A model generated the notes under the pieces. The model ran no database searches, was not told the DNA's origin, and was given only the letters and a program-made list of their open reading frames with translations. 64,000 bases of DNA. It comes from CAVURS01 sp963834425. GTDB taxonomy: Bacteria > Actinomycetota > Actinomycetes > Actinomycetales > CAVURS01. Below are positions 31,700 to 42,442 of this stretch, piece after piece; the stretch's first letter is position 1, and each line of letters starts with the position of its first letter. The stretch lies in assembly GCA_963834425.1 (NCBI GenBank), contig CAWIBR010000010.1:124001-188000 (forward strand), in the 5' to 3' direction. The position numbers were made by a program, and so were the translations under genes.

Positions 31700-32626
31700 T
31701 CAGCTCAGACCCTGGCTGGCCAGCCAGGCCTTGGCCACGGTGTCCGGGTCCTGCTTGTCCAGCACGACCTTCGTGACCAGCCCGCCCAGCGTCGGCGTGT
31801 CCAGCTTGGCCGAGACGGCGTTGAGCGCGGCGGTGACCGTCGGGGTCGCCTTGGCCTTGTTGATCAGGGGCAGGACGTTCTGCGCCGCGAACAGGTTCTT
31901 CGGGTCCTGCAGGATGACCCACCCGTTGGCCGCGATGTTCGGGTCCGTGGTGAAGACGTCTCCACCCTGGATCCGGCCGCTCTTCAGCGCCTGGATGGTC
32001 AGCGGGCCGCCCGCGTCCAGCGCCAGGAACTTCTTGAACACCACGCCGTACTTCGCCTTCAGCCCGGGCAGGCCGGTCGGCCGGGTCTTGAGCTCCGGGC
32101 GGCCCGCCGTAGGTCATCTTGCCGGCGACGGGCGCGAGGTCAGCGATGGACGTCAGGTGGTACTTGTCGGCGGTCGCCTTGGTGACCACGACCGCGTCCT
32201 TGTCCTCCGCCGCCGACTGGTTCAGGACCGTGAGCGGCGCGGGCACGGCGGACTGCAGCGCGGTGAAGACGTCGTCCGAGCGTGACCTGGGTCGCGGACG
32301 GCTGGAAGTACTGCAGCAGCACGCCGGAGTACTCCGGGATCAGGTCGATCGACCCGTCCTTCAGCGCCGGGATGTAGACCTCGCGGCTGCCGATGTTGAG
32401 CTTGGTGCTGACCTTCACACCCTTGGCGCTCAAGCGCGTCGGCGTAGATGTCGGCCAGCAGGACGTTCTCCGGGAAGTTGGCCGATCCGACCACGATGCT
32501 GTCGGACGGAGCCTTGCTGCCGCCGGCCGAGCTGAGCGGGCTGCCGCCACTGCTGCTGCCGCAGGCGGCGACCGCCAGCACGCTGGCGAGGGCGGCGCCG
32601 AGCAGGGCTGCTCTGGTGCGCTTCAT
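31700..32626 (-). CDS. OpuC/ProX-type osmoprotectant-binding lipoprotein (three frameshifts as read)
   Basis: Lipobox AVAAC follows ATG 32626. IVVGSANFPENVLLADIYADAL, GVKVSTKLNIGSREVYIPALKDGSIDLIPEYSGVLLQYF, and the GRIQGGDVFTTDPNIAANGWVILQDPK region identify a glycine betaine/choline-binding protein. Single-base insertions near 32434, 32278 and 32099 break the frame but the pieces abut without overlap or loss. Last gene of the operon; it delivers osmoprotectant to the two permeases outside the membrane. Confidence 0.87.
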
Positions 32627-32715
32627 CGATCTCTCCTGTCAGTGTGGATCTGAATTCACAGTAAATCTATCGGGTTCATTCGTTTTGCTGGAACCGGTCT
32701 CACCAGGCGGGCAGG

Positions 32716-33484
32716 TCAGACCGGAGCGGGCAGGCCCGCGAGCTCGTCGGACTGGACAACCTCCTCGACGGGTTCGGGGATGATGTGGCCCGGCCGGGCA
32801 TAGCGCCCGGTCAGGCCGCGGGAGACGACCAGCCGCTGCACGACGGCCAGGATCAGGTCGAAGAGCACCGCGAGCACGGCCACGCAGACCGCGCCGGCCG
32901 CCATCTCGTAGTAGTTGCTGGTCTGCTGGCCCTCCCGGATGAAGTAGCCGAAGCCCGCCGAGCGAGACGTACGCGGCGATGGTCGCCGTGGCGATCACCT
33001 GCAGCAACGCGCTGCGCAGGCCGGAGAAGATCAGCGGCAGCGCCACGGGCAGCTCGACCCGCCACAGCACCTGCTGCTCGGTCATCCCCATGCCGTACGC
33101 CGCGTCGCGCACCTCGGGGTCGACGCCGTCCACGCCGGCGTAGGTGTTGCTGAGGATCGGCGGGACGCCGAGGACGATCAGGACGACAGACCGTCGGCAG
33201 CAGGTAGGCGAGGTTGGCCGGCAGGTGCGCCTGCAGACCGAGGACGACCAGGTAGAGCAGGCCGACGGTCGGCAGCGCACGCACCGTGTTGGCCGTGCCC
33301 GACGACGAACGACGCCCCCCGGCCGGTGTGGCCGATGTAGAGCCCGAGCGGCAGGGCGATCACCAGCGCGATGCCGACGGCCAGCGAGCGAATAGCCCAG
33401 GTGCTCCATCAGCCGGGCCGGGATGCCGTCCTCGCCGGACCAGTTGGCCGAGTCGGTGAACCAGTTGACGATGCCGTTGATCAT
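32716..33484 (-). CDS. OpuC-type ABC permease (four frameshifts as read)
   Basis: Permease subunit of the osmoprotectant transporter. Pieces: NGIVNWFTDSANW at the start, AVGIALVIALPLGLYIGHTGRG, TVRALPTVGLLYLVVLGL, ILSNTYAGVDGVDPEVRDAAYGMGMTEQQVLWRVELPVALPLIFSG (the ATPase-docking EAA loop) and VAVLAVLFDLILAVVQRLV. All four shifts are single extra bases (near 33389, 33298, 33190, 32962). The ATG at 33484 overlaps the upstream permease stop (ATGA). Confidence 0.85.
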
Positions 33485-34175
33485 GACGGCCGCACCGCCT
33501 TACGCCACGGCGTGAGCAGCCGGGTCAGCAGCCGGATCAGCGCGTCCAGGATCACGGCCAGCAGCGACGCAGAGCAGGATCCCGGTGACGATCTGGGTGT
33601 ACGACTCGACCTGGAAGCCGTCGGTGAACAGCTGGCCCAGCTGCGGTACGCCGATCAGCGCAGCCACCGCGACCAGGCTGACGTTGGCCACGGTCGCCAC
33701 CCGCAGCCCGGCCGCGATGACCGGTACGGCGATCGGCAGCTCGACCCGGACCAGCCGCTGGGGCCCTTGAAGCCCATCGCCGTCGCCGCCTGGGCCACCT
33801 CGGTCGGCACCGACGCCAGGCCGTCGGCGATCACCCGCACCATCAGCGCCACGGTGTAGATCGAGAGCGCGACCACCACGTTGATCGGCGCGAGCACCTT
33901 GGTGTGCAGCAGCCCGGGCAGCACGACGAAGAGGGCGATCGAAGGGATGGTGTAGAGCACACCGGCGATCGAGACCAGCGGCGGGTAGGTCCAGCGGTAG
34001 CGGTTCATCACCCAGCCGATGGGCAGGGCGACGACCAGGCCGATCACGACCGGGATGACGGCGAGCCAGGCGTGCCAGGCGAACCAGCCGGCGATCGTGT
34101 GCGCGTTGTCGTGCAGGAACGTCCAGTCGACGCCGCTCGGCACGTCGCTGGAGGCCGCGGCCGCGGCCTGGACGG

Positions 34176-34179
<4 letters not shown>
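33481..34179 (-). CDS. OpuC-type ABC permease (two frameshifts as read)
   Basis: Second permease. ATG 34179 overlaps the ATPase stop. About six helices; GVLYTIPSIALFVVLPGLL and the EAA-like loop EVAQAATAMGFKGPQRLVRVELPIAVPVI are seen once a missing C is added to GGCCCC near 33768. An extra base near 33567 separates IVTGILL from ASLLAVILDALIRLL; the corrected frame stops at 33481 in an ATGA overlap. Confidence 0.85.
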
Positions 34180-35274
<1,095 letters not shown>

Positions 35275-35278
<4 letters not shown>

Positions 35279-36126
35279 CCGGTCACCGCCCTTCCCCGGG
35301 CCGGCCGCGCGGGTCGCGGTGCGGCTGAGTTGTCCCTGGTCGGTCTGGTCGCGTCCGGCTGCTCTTCGAAGGGCAGGTCCGCGTCCGGGTCGGGCGGCGG
35401 ACCGGCAGCACCCAGCGCGGCCTCGAGCAGCTGGGCCTCGGCGACGACAGCCTCGCCGAGCCGTCCGACAGTCGCAGCGTCCATCCGGTACGCCGGGCCG
35501 ATGACGCTCAGCGCCGCGACCACGCCGCCGGGTCGGCGGATCGGGGCCGCGACCTGGGTGACGTCGGGCTCACCCACGGGGTGCCCCGAGGCGTAGCCGG
35601 CCGCTCCCACCTGGTCGTCCAGCGCGGCGCCCACCGCGGTGCCGTCCAGGGGCAGCGTGTGACCGACCCACGCGGCGTACCGGACCGGGAAGGTCCCCTC
35701 GCCCGCGGCCACGTGCACGGCCAGCCCTTCCGCGCCCCGAACACTGAGGTACGCCGACTCACCGGTCACCGCCGTCAGCCGAGCGAGCGCGGGCCGGGCC
35801 AGGCGGGCGAGCGGCTCGCGGGCCAGGGAGCGGATCGCGAGCTGGAGCAGGCGCGGGCCCGGGCGCCAGGCGGCTTCGTCGCGGACGACGAAGTGCTCGC
35901 GCTCCATCGTGCGCAACAGCCGCAGCGCCGTGCTGGCCGGCACACCGGTCCGGCGGGAGGCGGCGGCCAGCGAGGTGACGTCCTGGGTGCAGACCGTGGC
36001 CAGCAGCGCGAGCGCCCGCTCGACGGCGCGGGTCGAGGACCGGGCGGACTCGGCGGGCTCTGTGGACTCGGTGGTCGCAGCGGACTGGGCGGGCTCGATC
36101 GGCTCAGCGGCTCGTTCGGCCGACAT
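35275..36126 (-). CDS. IclR-family regulator of the osmoprotectant operon
   Basis: A 283-residue IclR protein from ATG 36126. Winged helix RAVERALALLATVCTQD, then ASRRTGVPASTALRLLRTMERE; ligand domain SAYLSVRGAEGLAVHVAAGE and APIRRPGGVVAALSVIGPAYR. An acidic, Pro-rich tail of about 45 residues is unusual. First gene of the ABC operon and divergent from the lyase, so it may regulate both. Confidence 0.88.
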
Positions 36127-36437
36127 CACGCTCACCTCCCGACCCCTCCCCCTTGGGCGACTGCACCTGCTCGCAGGTGCCGAACCGCAGGCCACCGCCA
36201 TCTGTTCCCCAGTCGTGCCACTAGGCGGAACGGACCTGCCACGAACAGACCCTGCCAGAGGACCCTGACACGGCTGCTCGGGACTTGGCGAGGCGGGATT
36301 CGGGTCAGCGCGGCAAGCGTCGCCGATTCGTAATGTCCGGATCGGTCCGGCTGACCGGCCCGGCACTGCGCCGAGCGCCGGCCTGGCCACTGCCTGGCCA
36401 GGGCCGCCTCGGCCGGGGCCCGTGCCAGGGTTGGCGC
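36127..36437. other. Divergent intergenic region with a hairpin
   Basis: 311 bases with no gene, between the divergent IclR and lyase genes. The clearest element is GCACCTG / CAGGTGC with a 4-base loop at 36163-36180, which could be an operator or an attenuator. No clear promoter hexamers or riboswitch recognised. Confidence 0.5.
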
Positions 36438-37871
36438 GTGATCACCCTGGACGGCGAGCGCCTGGGCCTGCCCGCGCTGGTGGCCATCGCCGACGGCGAG
36501 CCCGTGCGGCTCGGCCCGGCCGGTCGCCAGCGGGCGGCGGCCGCACACGCCCTCGCCGTGCGCATCGCGGGCGAGCGCACCGTCTACGGCCGCACGACCG
36601 GCGTGGGCGCGAACAAGGACACCAGCGTCGCCCCCGCCGCCGGCGTGGCGCACGCGCAGCGGTTGCTGCACAGCCACGCGACCTCAGCCGGTCCCCTGCG
36701 GGCCGCGCGACGGGTCCGGCTGACGATGGCGATCCGCCTCAACCAGCTGGCCGCAGGTGGCAGCGGCGCGCGGCCGGAGATCCTCGACGGGTTGGCCGCC
36801 CTCCTGGCCTCAGGGCAGGTGCCGCCGGTCCGCGAGCACGGCAGCGTCGGCACGGGTGACCTGGGTCAGCTGGCGACGATCGCCCTCGCCATGCCCGGCG
36901 TGAACTGGACCGCCGACGACGCCCTGCCGTTCCTGTCCAGCAACGCGGCCGCTCTGGCCGACGCGGCCCTGGCGACGGCGGAGCTGCTCGAGCTGTCGCT
37001 GGCCGGGATCGCAGTCGCCGCAACGACATTCGTCGCCGTGGACGGAGCGATCGAAGCCTTCTCCCCGACGGTGGAGGCGCTCACGCCGTACGACGGGGTG
37101 CGTGAGGTCTGCGTCGCGATGCGCTCATTGACGGCGCCGGGGGGCCGGCCGGCCGCGCGGCTGCAGGACCCGTTTGCGTTGCGCACGCTGCCGCAGGTGC
37201 ACGGCCTGGCCCTCGACACGCTGCGGCAGGCGGAGTCGGTGATCGCCGACGGCTCGTGCGCCGGGTCGGAGAACCCGGCCGTTGACCTCGCCGCCGGCTC
37301 GCTCGCGCATCACGGCGCCTTCCATGCGGCGTACCTCGCGTCGGCGTTGGACGCGGCCGTGCTGGCTGTGGCCGGCGCGGCCGGACTGTCGCTGCGCCGG
37401 ATCGCGATGCTGCTGGATCCGGCCCTGACCGGGGTGGCGGCCTTCCTCGGCGACGGCACGCCCGGCGCCTCCGGTGCGATGGGGCTGGAGTACGCCGCGG
37501 GGTCAGCCCTGGGCGACCTGCGCGCGCTCGCGGCTCCGGCTTCGCTGCAGACCGTCTCGCTCTCGCGCGGGGTCGAGGACGACGCGAGCTTCGCCTCGCT
37601 CGCGGCCCGACAGGCCCTGGCCGCGGCTCCGGCGTACGCCGTCGTGCTCGCCGCCGAGCTGGTCGGTGCGGCGCGCGCGATCCGGCTGCGCCGCCTGGCC
37701 GTGCCCGAGTCCGGGTGGGGCGCCGTCGTCCGGACCGTCGCCGACCAAATGGACCTGGACGACCTGGCCGACCGCGACCTGACCCCCGACATCGCGGCCG
37801 CCGTCGATGTGCTCCCCACCCTCGCGCGAGTTGTCAGCACCAGGACGAGCCATTTGCGGTTGTGGTGCTGA
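36438..37871 (+). CDS. Aromatic amino acid lyase superfamily protein with altered MIO region
   Basis: A 477-residue relative of histidine/phenylalanine ammonia-lyase from GTG 36438. The catalytic tyrosine is in TVYGRTTGVG (Tyr50), and LQDPFALRTLPQVHG and GVEDDASF match the active-site helices. Where HutH has GxxGASGDL, this protein has GSVGTGDL at 135-142: one residue shorter and without the Ala-Ser-Gly that cyclises into MIO, and the Tyr of QDPYSLR is Phe. It may therefore not be an MIO-dependent ammonia-lyase. Neighbouring OpuC genes hint at a small zwitterionic substrate. Repeat D supplies its last codons. Confidence 0.8.
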   Translation: MITLDGERLGLPALVAIADGEPVRLGPAGRQRAAAAHALAVRIAGERTVYGRTTGVGANKDTSVAPAAGVAHAQRLLHSHATSAGPLRAARRVRLTMAIRLNQLAAGGSGARPEILDGLAALLASGQVPPVREHGSVGTGDLGQLATIALAMPGVNWTADDALPFLSSNAAALADAALATAELLELSLAGIAVAATTFVAVDGAIEAFSPTVEALTPYDGVREVCVAMRSLTAPGGRPAARLQDPFALRTLPQVHGLALDTLRQAESVIADGSCAGSENPAVDLAAGSLAHHGAFHAAYLASALDAAVLAVAGAAGLSLRRIAMLLDPALTGVAAFLGDGTPGASGAMGLEYAAGSALGDLRALAAPASLQTVSLSRGVEDDASFASLAARQALAAAPAYAVVLAAELVGAARAIRLRRLAVPESGWGAVVRTVADQMDLDDLADRDLTPDIAAAVDVLPTLARVVSTRTSHLRLWC

Positions 37872-37878
37872 CAACTCG
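37827..37878. repeat. Palindromic element, copy D (end of lyase gene)
   Basis: CGAGTTGTCAGCACCA and TGGTGCTGACAACTCG form a perfect 16-bp inverted repeat with a 20-base loop. The lyase stop codon is inside the right arm. It may also act as a terminator. Same arms and loop length as copy C. Confidence 0.75.
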
Positions 37879-37912
37879 AAGGGCGTCGGCGGGCGGGCGC
37901 TAGCGTTCGGCG

Positions 37913-38446
37913 GTGGCCAAGGTCCTCTATCACGTGACGATGTCGCTGGACGGGTTCATCGCGGCCCCTGGCGACGACATGAGCTGGCTCGGCGGGCTGA
38001 TCGGCGGCCCGAACCCGATGGTCGACGAGCTGTTGCCCCAGATCGGCGCCCTGCTGATCGGGGGCAACACCTTCCGCCCGGCATCGAGCAGCACCGGGCG
38101 GCCGTACGGCGGGGCGTGGACCGGTCCGATGTTCGTCCTGACCCACGACGACCCGCCGCCGCAGGACGCCGGCTTCGCGTTCCTGAACGGCGATCTACCG
38201 AGCGCCGTGGCGACGGCCGGCGCGGCAGCGGGTGACGGCTACCTGGTGATCTTCGGCGCCACCACGGCCCGTCGGTGCCTGGAGGCGGGCCTGCTCGACG
38301 AGGTCGTGGTGCACGTTGCGCCGATCCTGTTGGGCGACGGCGTCCGGCTCTTCGACCGGCCCGGCGGCGCACCCGTCGGGCTGGAGTGGTTGCAGCGCAA
38401 CGAATCCGCGGGCGTCACGAACCTCTGGCTGCGCGTGACTCGATGA
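37913..38446 (+). CDS. RibD C-terminal/dihydrofolate reductase family protein
   Basis: A 177-residue protein from GTG 37913. The start AKVLYHVTMSLDGFIAAPGDDMSWL, LLIGGNTFRP, and the YLVIFGATTARRCLEAGLLDEVVVHVAPILLGDG block are typical of the RibD/DHFR-like fold that binds NADPH. Such single-domain members are mostly uncharacterised reductases. Followed after seven bases by gamma-glutamyltransferase. Confidence 0.87.
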   Translation: MAKVLYHVTMSLDGFIAAPGDDMSWLGGLIGGPNPMVDELLPQIGALLIGGNTFRPASSSTGRPYGGAWTGPMFVLTHDDPPPQDAGFAFLNGDLPSAVATAGAAAGDGYLVIFGATTARRCLEAGLLDEVVVHVAPILLGDGVRLFDRPGGAPVGLEWLQRNESAGVTNLWLRVTR

Positions 38447-38453
38447 GCCGCTC

Positions 38454-40133
38454 GTGAGCTATCCGCCCCCGGAGTCGATGCGACCCACGCTCGTCGGAGA
38501 TCACTGGTCGGTCGTCGGCGGCCATCACCTGGTCAGCCAGGTCGCGGCCGATGTGCTCCGCCGCGGCGGCAACGCCATCGACGCGGGCGTCGCGGCCGGA
38601 CTGGCCTCCAACGTCGTCCAGCCGGACATGTGCAACCTCGGCGGGATCGCTTCCGTGCTGGTTCGCCGCGCCGGTGACCCGACGCCGTACAGCGTTGCGG
38701 GAGTGGGCACCTGGGGCGCGAGTGCTGATCGAGCGACCATCCTCGAGACGTACGGCGGGGACCTGCCGCCGGGTGGCGTGCCGTGCATCGTGCCGGGTGC
38801 ACCGTCGGCCTGGATCACGGCCCTCGAGCGGTTCGGCACCTGGAGCTTCGCTGACGTCGCGGCGCCGGCCGCGGAGCTGGCCACGGACGGTTTCCCGCTC
38901 GACATCCGTACGGCGCAGAGCCTGGAGATCACCGGACGGGACTTCGCCCAGTGGCCGAGCAGCCGCGAGGTCTACTGGCCGGACGGGCGGCCACCGCGGC
39001 CCGGTGAGCGCCTCGTCCAGCCCGCCCTCGGGCGGCTCCTGCGCGACCTCGCGGCGGCGGAGACCGGCGCCAGCCGAGGTGACCGGCTGGGGGCCGTGCA
39101 CGACCACTTCTACCGCGGCGAGGTCGCGCAGACGGTCGTCGAGTTCGTCCAGGCCAGGGGCGGCTACCTGGACACCGCCGACCTCGCGGGCTTCCGGGCC
39201 GAGGTCGCACCGGCTCCGTCGGTGAGCTACGGGGGCTGGCAGGTGCACGTGACGCCGACCTGGTCGCAGGGGATGATCGTCGCGCAGGCCTTGGGTCTGC
39301 TGCGGTCCACCGACCTGAAAGCGTTGGGACACAACAGCTCCGACTACCTCCATCGGATCGTCGAGACCCTCAAGGTGGCCTTCGCCGAGCGTGAGCGTTG
39401 CTACGGCGACCCGGCGGTCACCGGGCTCGACCCCGCCGCGCTGGTCGACGAGGGGCAGCTGGCCCGGCTGCGGGCTGAGATCGGCGAGCGGGCCCGGCCC
39501 AGCGCCCCGGTTTACGGCGCGGCCGCCCCGCCGACTCGTAGCACCACGGCGGTCACCGTGGTCGACGCCGCCGGCAACGCCTTCAGCTCCGCCATCAGCG
39601 ACACCCTGGACGGCGGCCCGATCATCCCCGAGCTCGGCATCCTCTGCTCCCATCGGGGTGTGCAGAGCCGCTTGCTGGCCGGCCACCCGAACGAACTGGC
39701 GCCCGGCAAGCGTCCCTGCGTCACTCCGTCCGCCCTGATCGCCCTGCGCGGCAACGGCATTCCGGGCGACGGCCACGACGTCTGGGCGATCGCCTGCCCG
39801 GGAGCGGACGTGATCGTGCAGGCGATCCTGCAGTGCTTCCTCAACGTCGTTGAGTTCGACCAGACGCCGCAGCAGGCGGTCGAGGCGCCCCGGCTTGCGG
39901 CGTACAGCTTCCCGGCCGGGTTCCACCCGCACGGGCAGCACGACCGCCTGATCCGAGTCGAGGACCGCGTGCCCGAGCCGGTGCGCGCCGACCTCGCCGC
40001 GCGGGGACACCAGGTCGAGCCCTGGCCGGGCTACGCGTTCGACGCCGGCTCGGTGCAGATGAGCCAGGTCGTCGACGGCGTCCTCAGTGCGGGTGCGGAC
40101 CCCCGGCGCTCGGCGTACGCCATCGTTCGTTGA
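38454..40133 (+). CDS. Gamma-glutamyltransferase family protein
   Basis: A 559-residue Ntn-hydrolase from GTG 38454. GGNAIDAGVAAGLASNVVQPDMCNLGG near the start and RSTTAVTVVDAAGNAFS, whose first threonine after Ser would be the self-processing nucleophile, identify the family; the usual secretion signal is missing, so it is likely cytoplasmic. Such members can act on glutathione-like conjugates or as cephalosporin-acylase relatives. Substrate not decidable here. Confidence 0.87.
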   Translation: MSYPPPESMRPTLVGDHWSVVGGHHLVSQVAADVLRRGGNAIDAGVAAGLASNVVQPDMCNLGGIASVLVRRAGDPTPYSVAGVGTWGASADRATILETYGGDLPPGGVPCIVPGAPSAWITALERFGTWSFADVAAPAAELATDGFPLDIRTAQSLEITGRDFAQWPSSREVYWPDGRPPRPGERLVQPALGRLLRDLAAAETGASRGDRLGAVHDHFYRGEVAQTVVEFVQARGGYLDTADLAGFRAEVAPAPSVSYGGWQVHVTPTWSQGMIVAQALGLLRSTDLKALGHNSSDYLHRIVETLKVAFAERERCYGDPAVTGLDPAALVDEGQLARLRAEIGERARPSAPVYGAAAPPTRSTTAVTVVDAAGNAFSSAISDTLDGGPIIPELGILCSHRGVQSRLLAGHPNELAPGKRPCVTPSALIALRGNGIPGDGHDVWAIACPGADVIVQAILQCFLNVVEFDQTPQQAVEAPRLAAYSFPAGFHPHGQHDRLIRVEDRVPEPVRADLAARGHQVEPWPGYAFDAGSVQMSQVVDGVLSAGADPRRSAYAIVR

Positions 40134-40228
40134 GACCCGGCGCTGAGCGGATCGGCTGAGCAGCACGGGCGAGGCGCGCGTCACACCGTGACTCGCGCCC
40201 GCCGCCCCGATCAGTAAAGTCAACGCCC

Positions 40229-42433
40229 ATGCAGGTCGCCGCGATCATCCTCTGCCTGGCCGCCACGGCGACCGGCATCGCGTTGTTCGTCCGGGCGGTG
40301 ACCCGGTTCACGGGGACGTTCCGGTTGGGGCGTCCTGATCCGACGCGCAGCGGGCGGCCGGGCCGGCGCACGGCGGTCCTGGTCAAGGAGTTCCTCGGCC
40401 ACACCCGGATGTCGCGGTTGCCGGTCGTGGCCGCGGCTCACTGGTTCGTCATGGTGTCCTTCGGGCTGCTGTTCCTGACCTTGGTGACGGCCTTCGGGCA
40501 GCTCTTCTCGCCGGCCTGGGCGTTGCCGGTGATCGGTCACTTCTTCTTGCTGGAGTGGGCGATCGAGGCGATCGCCTGGCTCTCCCTCGTCGGGATCCTG
40601 ACCCTGATCGTGATCCGGCAGCGCAACCATCCCCGGCGCCTGGCCAAGCGGTCGCGGTTCTACGGGTCCACCTTCTGGCAGGCCTACTACGTCGAGGCGA
40701 CCATCCTGGGCGTGGTCGTCTGCGTCATCACCCTGCGGGCGCTGGAGTACGCCCTGGGCCGCAACACCGGCGAGTCCAGCGCGACCGGCCTCCACTACCC
40801 GCTGACCGCCTGGATCGGCGCCGGCTTCTCCGGCACCGAGTCCTCGATCAAGACCGGCATCATCATCGTGGCCGCGGTCAAGATCCTGATCAGCGTGGCC
40901 TGGCTGATCACCATCTCGCTGCAGCCGACGATGGGCGTGGCCTGGCACCGCTTCCTGGCGTTCTTCAACATCTGGTTCAAGCGGGAGGCCTCCGGGCGCA
41001 CGGCGCTGGGGGCGTTGCGGCCGATGATGATCGACGGCCAGCCGATCGACTTCGAGGCGATCGAGGAGCTCGACGAGGACGCGACCCTCGGCGTGGCCAC
41101 CATCACCGACTTCACCTGGAAGGGGCTGCTGGACTTCACCACCTGCACCGAGTGCGGCCGCTGCCAGAGCCAGTGCCCGGCCTGGAACACCGAGAAGCCG
41201 TTGTCGCCCAAGCTGTTGATGATGGGGCTGCGCGAGCACGCCTACGCCCAGGCGCCCTACCTGCAGGCGAGCCGACAGCCAGAGAGTCAGGATGTAGCCG
41301 GGGGCACCGAGACGACATCGCGTCCTGTCGACGTACCGCTGGTGCAGGTCGGCGGGGTCGTCGACCCCGACGTCCTGTGGTCCTGTACGACGTGCGGCGC
41401 GTGCGTCGAGCAGTGCCCCGTCGACATCGAGCACGTCGACCACATCGTCGACATGCGGCGCTACCAGGTGCTGATCGAGTCGGCCTTCCCGACCGAGCTG
41501 GGCAGCCTGTTCAAGAACCTGGAGAAGGCCTCGAACCCGTGGGGGATGCCGGGGCGCGCCCGGCTGGACTGGGCCAAGGACCTGCCCTTCGACGTCCCCG
41601 TCGTCGGCGGCGATGTCGAAGATCTCACGGCGGTCGACTACCTGTTCTGGGTCGGCTGCGCCGGGGCGTACGACGACCGCGCGCAACGCACCACCCGCGC
41701 GGTGGCCGAGCTGCTGCACACCGCCGGGGTCAGCTTCGCGGTCCTGGGTGACGGCGAGACCTGCACCGGCGACCCGGCCCGGCGCGCCGGCAACGAGTTC
41801 CTCTTCCAGATGCTGGCCCAGGCCAACGTCGAGGTCCTCGGTGAGGCCAAGGCCGGCAAGATCGTGGTGACCTGCGCCCACTGCTTCAACACCCTGACCA
41901 ACGAGTACCCGCAGCTCGGCGGCAACTACGAGGTCATCCACCACACCCAGCTGCTCAACCGGCTGGTCCGCGAACGCCGGCTGGTCCCACTCGCGCGCCC
42001 GGACCGCGCCGACAACACCGGCGTCGCCTCCACCGCACCCACCGTGACCTACCACGACCCGTGCTACCTGGGCCGGCACAACGGCGTCTACGCCCCGCCA
42101 CGCGAGCTGCTCGGCGCCCTGCCCGGAGTCGAGTTCACCGAGATGCCGCGCAACTCCGAGCGCTCGTTCTGCTGCGGCGCCGGCGGCGCGCGGATGTGGA
42201 TGGAAGAGAAGCTCGGCACCCGAATCAACAGCAACCGGACCGCGGAAGCCGTTGCCACCGGCGCGGATCGGATCGCGGTCGGCTGCCCCTTCTGCCGCGT
42301 CATGCTCACCGACGGACTCGCCGCCGCCCAGGCCGACGGCACCGCCCGCGACGAGGTCCAGGTCGTCGACGTCGCCCAGATGCTGCTGGCCGCCGTCCGC
42401 CCCTCCCCCGGCGACCCGGCGCCGGTCGCCTAG
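40229..42433 (+). CDS. etfD: EtfD-like membrane iron-sulfur reductase (ETF:menaquinone oxidoreductase family)
   Basis: A 734-residue protein. Five to six helices in residues 1-235 form a NarI-like haem/quinone domain; residues 306-316 (CTECGRCQSQC) and about 390-400 (CTTCGACVEQC) bind two [4Fe-4S] clusters; two CCG domains follow (one ends CCGAGGARMWMEE). This matches mycobacterial EtfD (Rv0338c), which passes electrons from acyl-CoA dehydrogenases via ETF to menaquinone. That links it functionally to the fadE5-like and bkd genes downstream in the window. Confidence 0.9.
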   Translation: MQVAAIILCLAATATGIALFVRAVTRFTGTFRLGRPDPTRSGRPGRRTAVLVKEFLGHTRMSRLPVVAAAHWFVMVSFGLLFLTLVTAFGQLFSPAWALPVIGHFFLLEWAIEAIAWLSLVGILTLIVIRQRNHPRRLAKRSRFYGSTFWQAYYVEATILGVVVCVITLRALEYALGRNTGESSATGLHYPLTAWIGAGFSGTESSIKTGIIIVAAVKILISVAWLITISLQPTMGVAWHRFLAFFNIWFKREASGRTALGALRPMMIDGQPIDFEAIEELDEDATLGVATITDFTWKGLLDFTTCTECGRCQSQCPAWNTEKPLSPKLLMMGLREHAYAQAPYLQASRQPESQDVAGGTETTSRPVDVPLVQVGGVVDPDVLWSCTTCGACVEQCPVDIEHVDHIVDMRRYQVLIESAFPTELGSLFKNLEKASNPWGMPGRARLDWAKDLPFDVPVVGGDVEDLTAVDYLFWVGCAGAYDDRAQRTTRAVAELLHTAGVSFAVLGDGETCTGDPARRAGNEFLFQMLAQANVEVLGEAKAGKIVVTCAHCFNTLTNEYPQLGGNYEVIHHTQLLNRLVRERRLVPLARPDRADNTGVASTAPTVTYHDPCYLGRHNGVYAPPRELLGALPGVEFTEMPRNSERSFCCGAGGARMWMEEKLGTRINSNRTAEAVATGADRIAVGCPFCRVMLTDGLAAAQADGTARDEVQVVDVAQMLLAAVRPSPGDPAPVA

Positions 42434-42442
42434 CGCCGCTGC

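Noticed and set aside
31656..31702. Terminator hairpin between mmuM and the binding-protein gene
   Set aside because: Only a weak, interrupted stem around CTGAG/CTCAG; not supported well enough.
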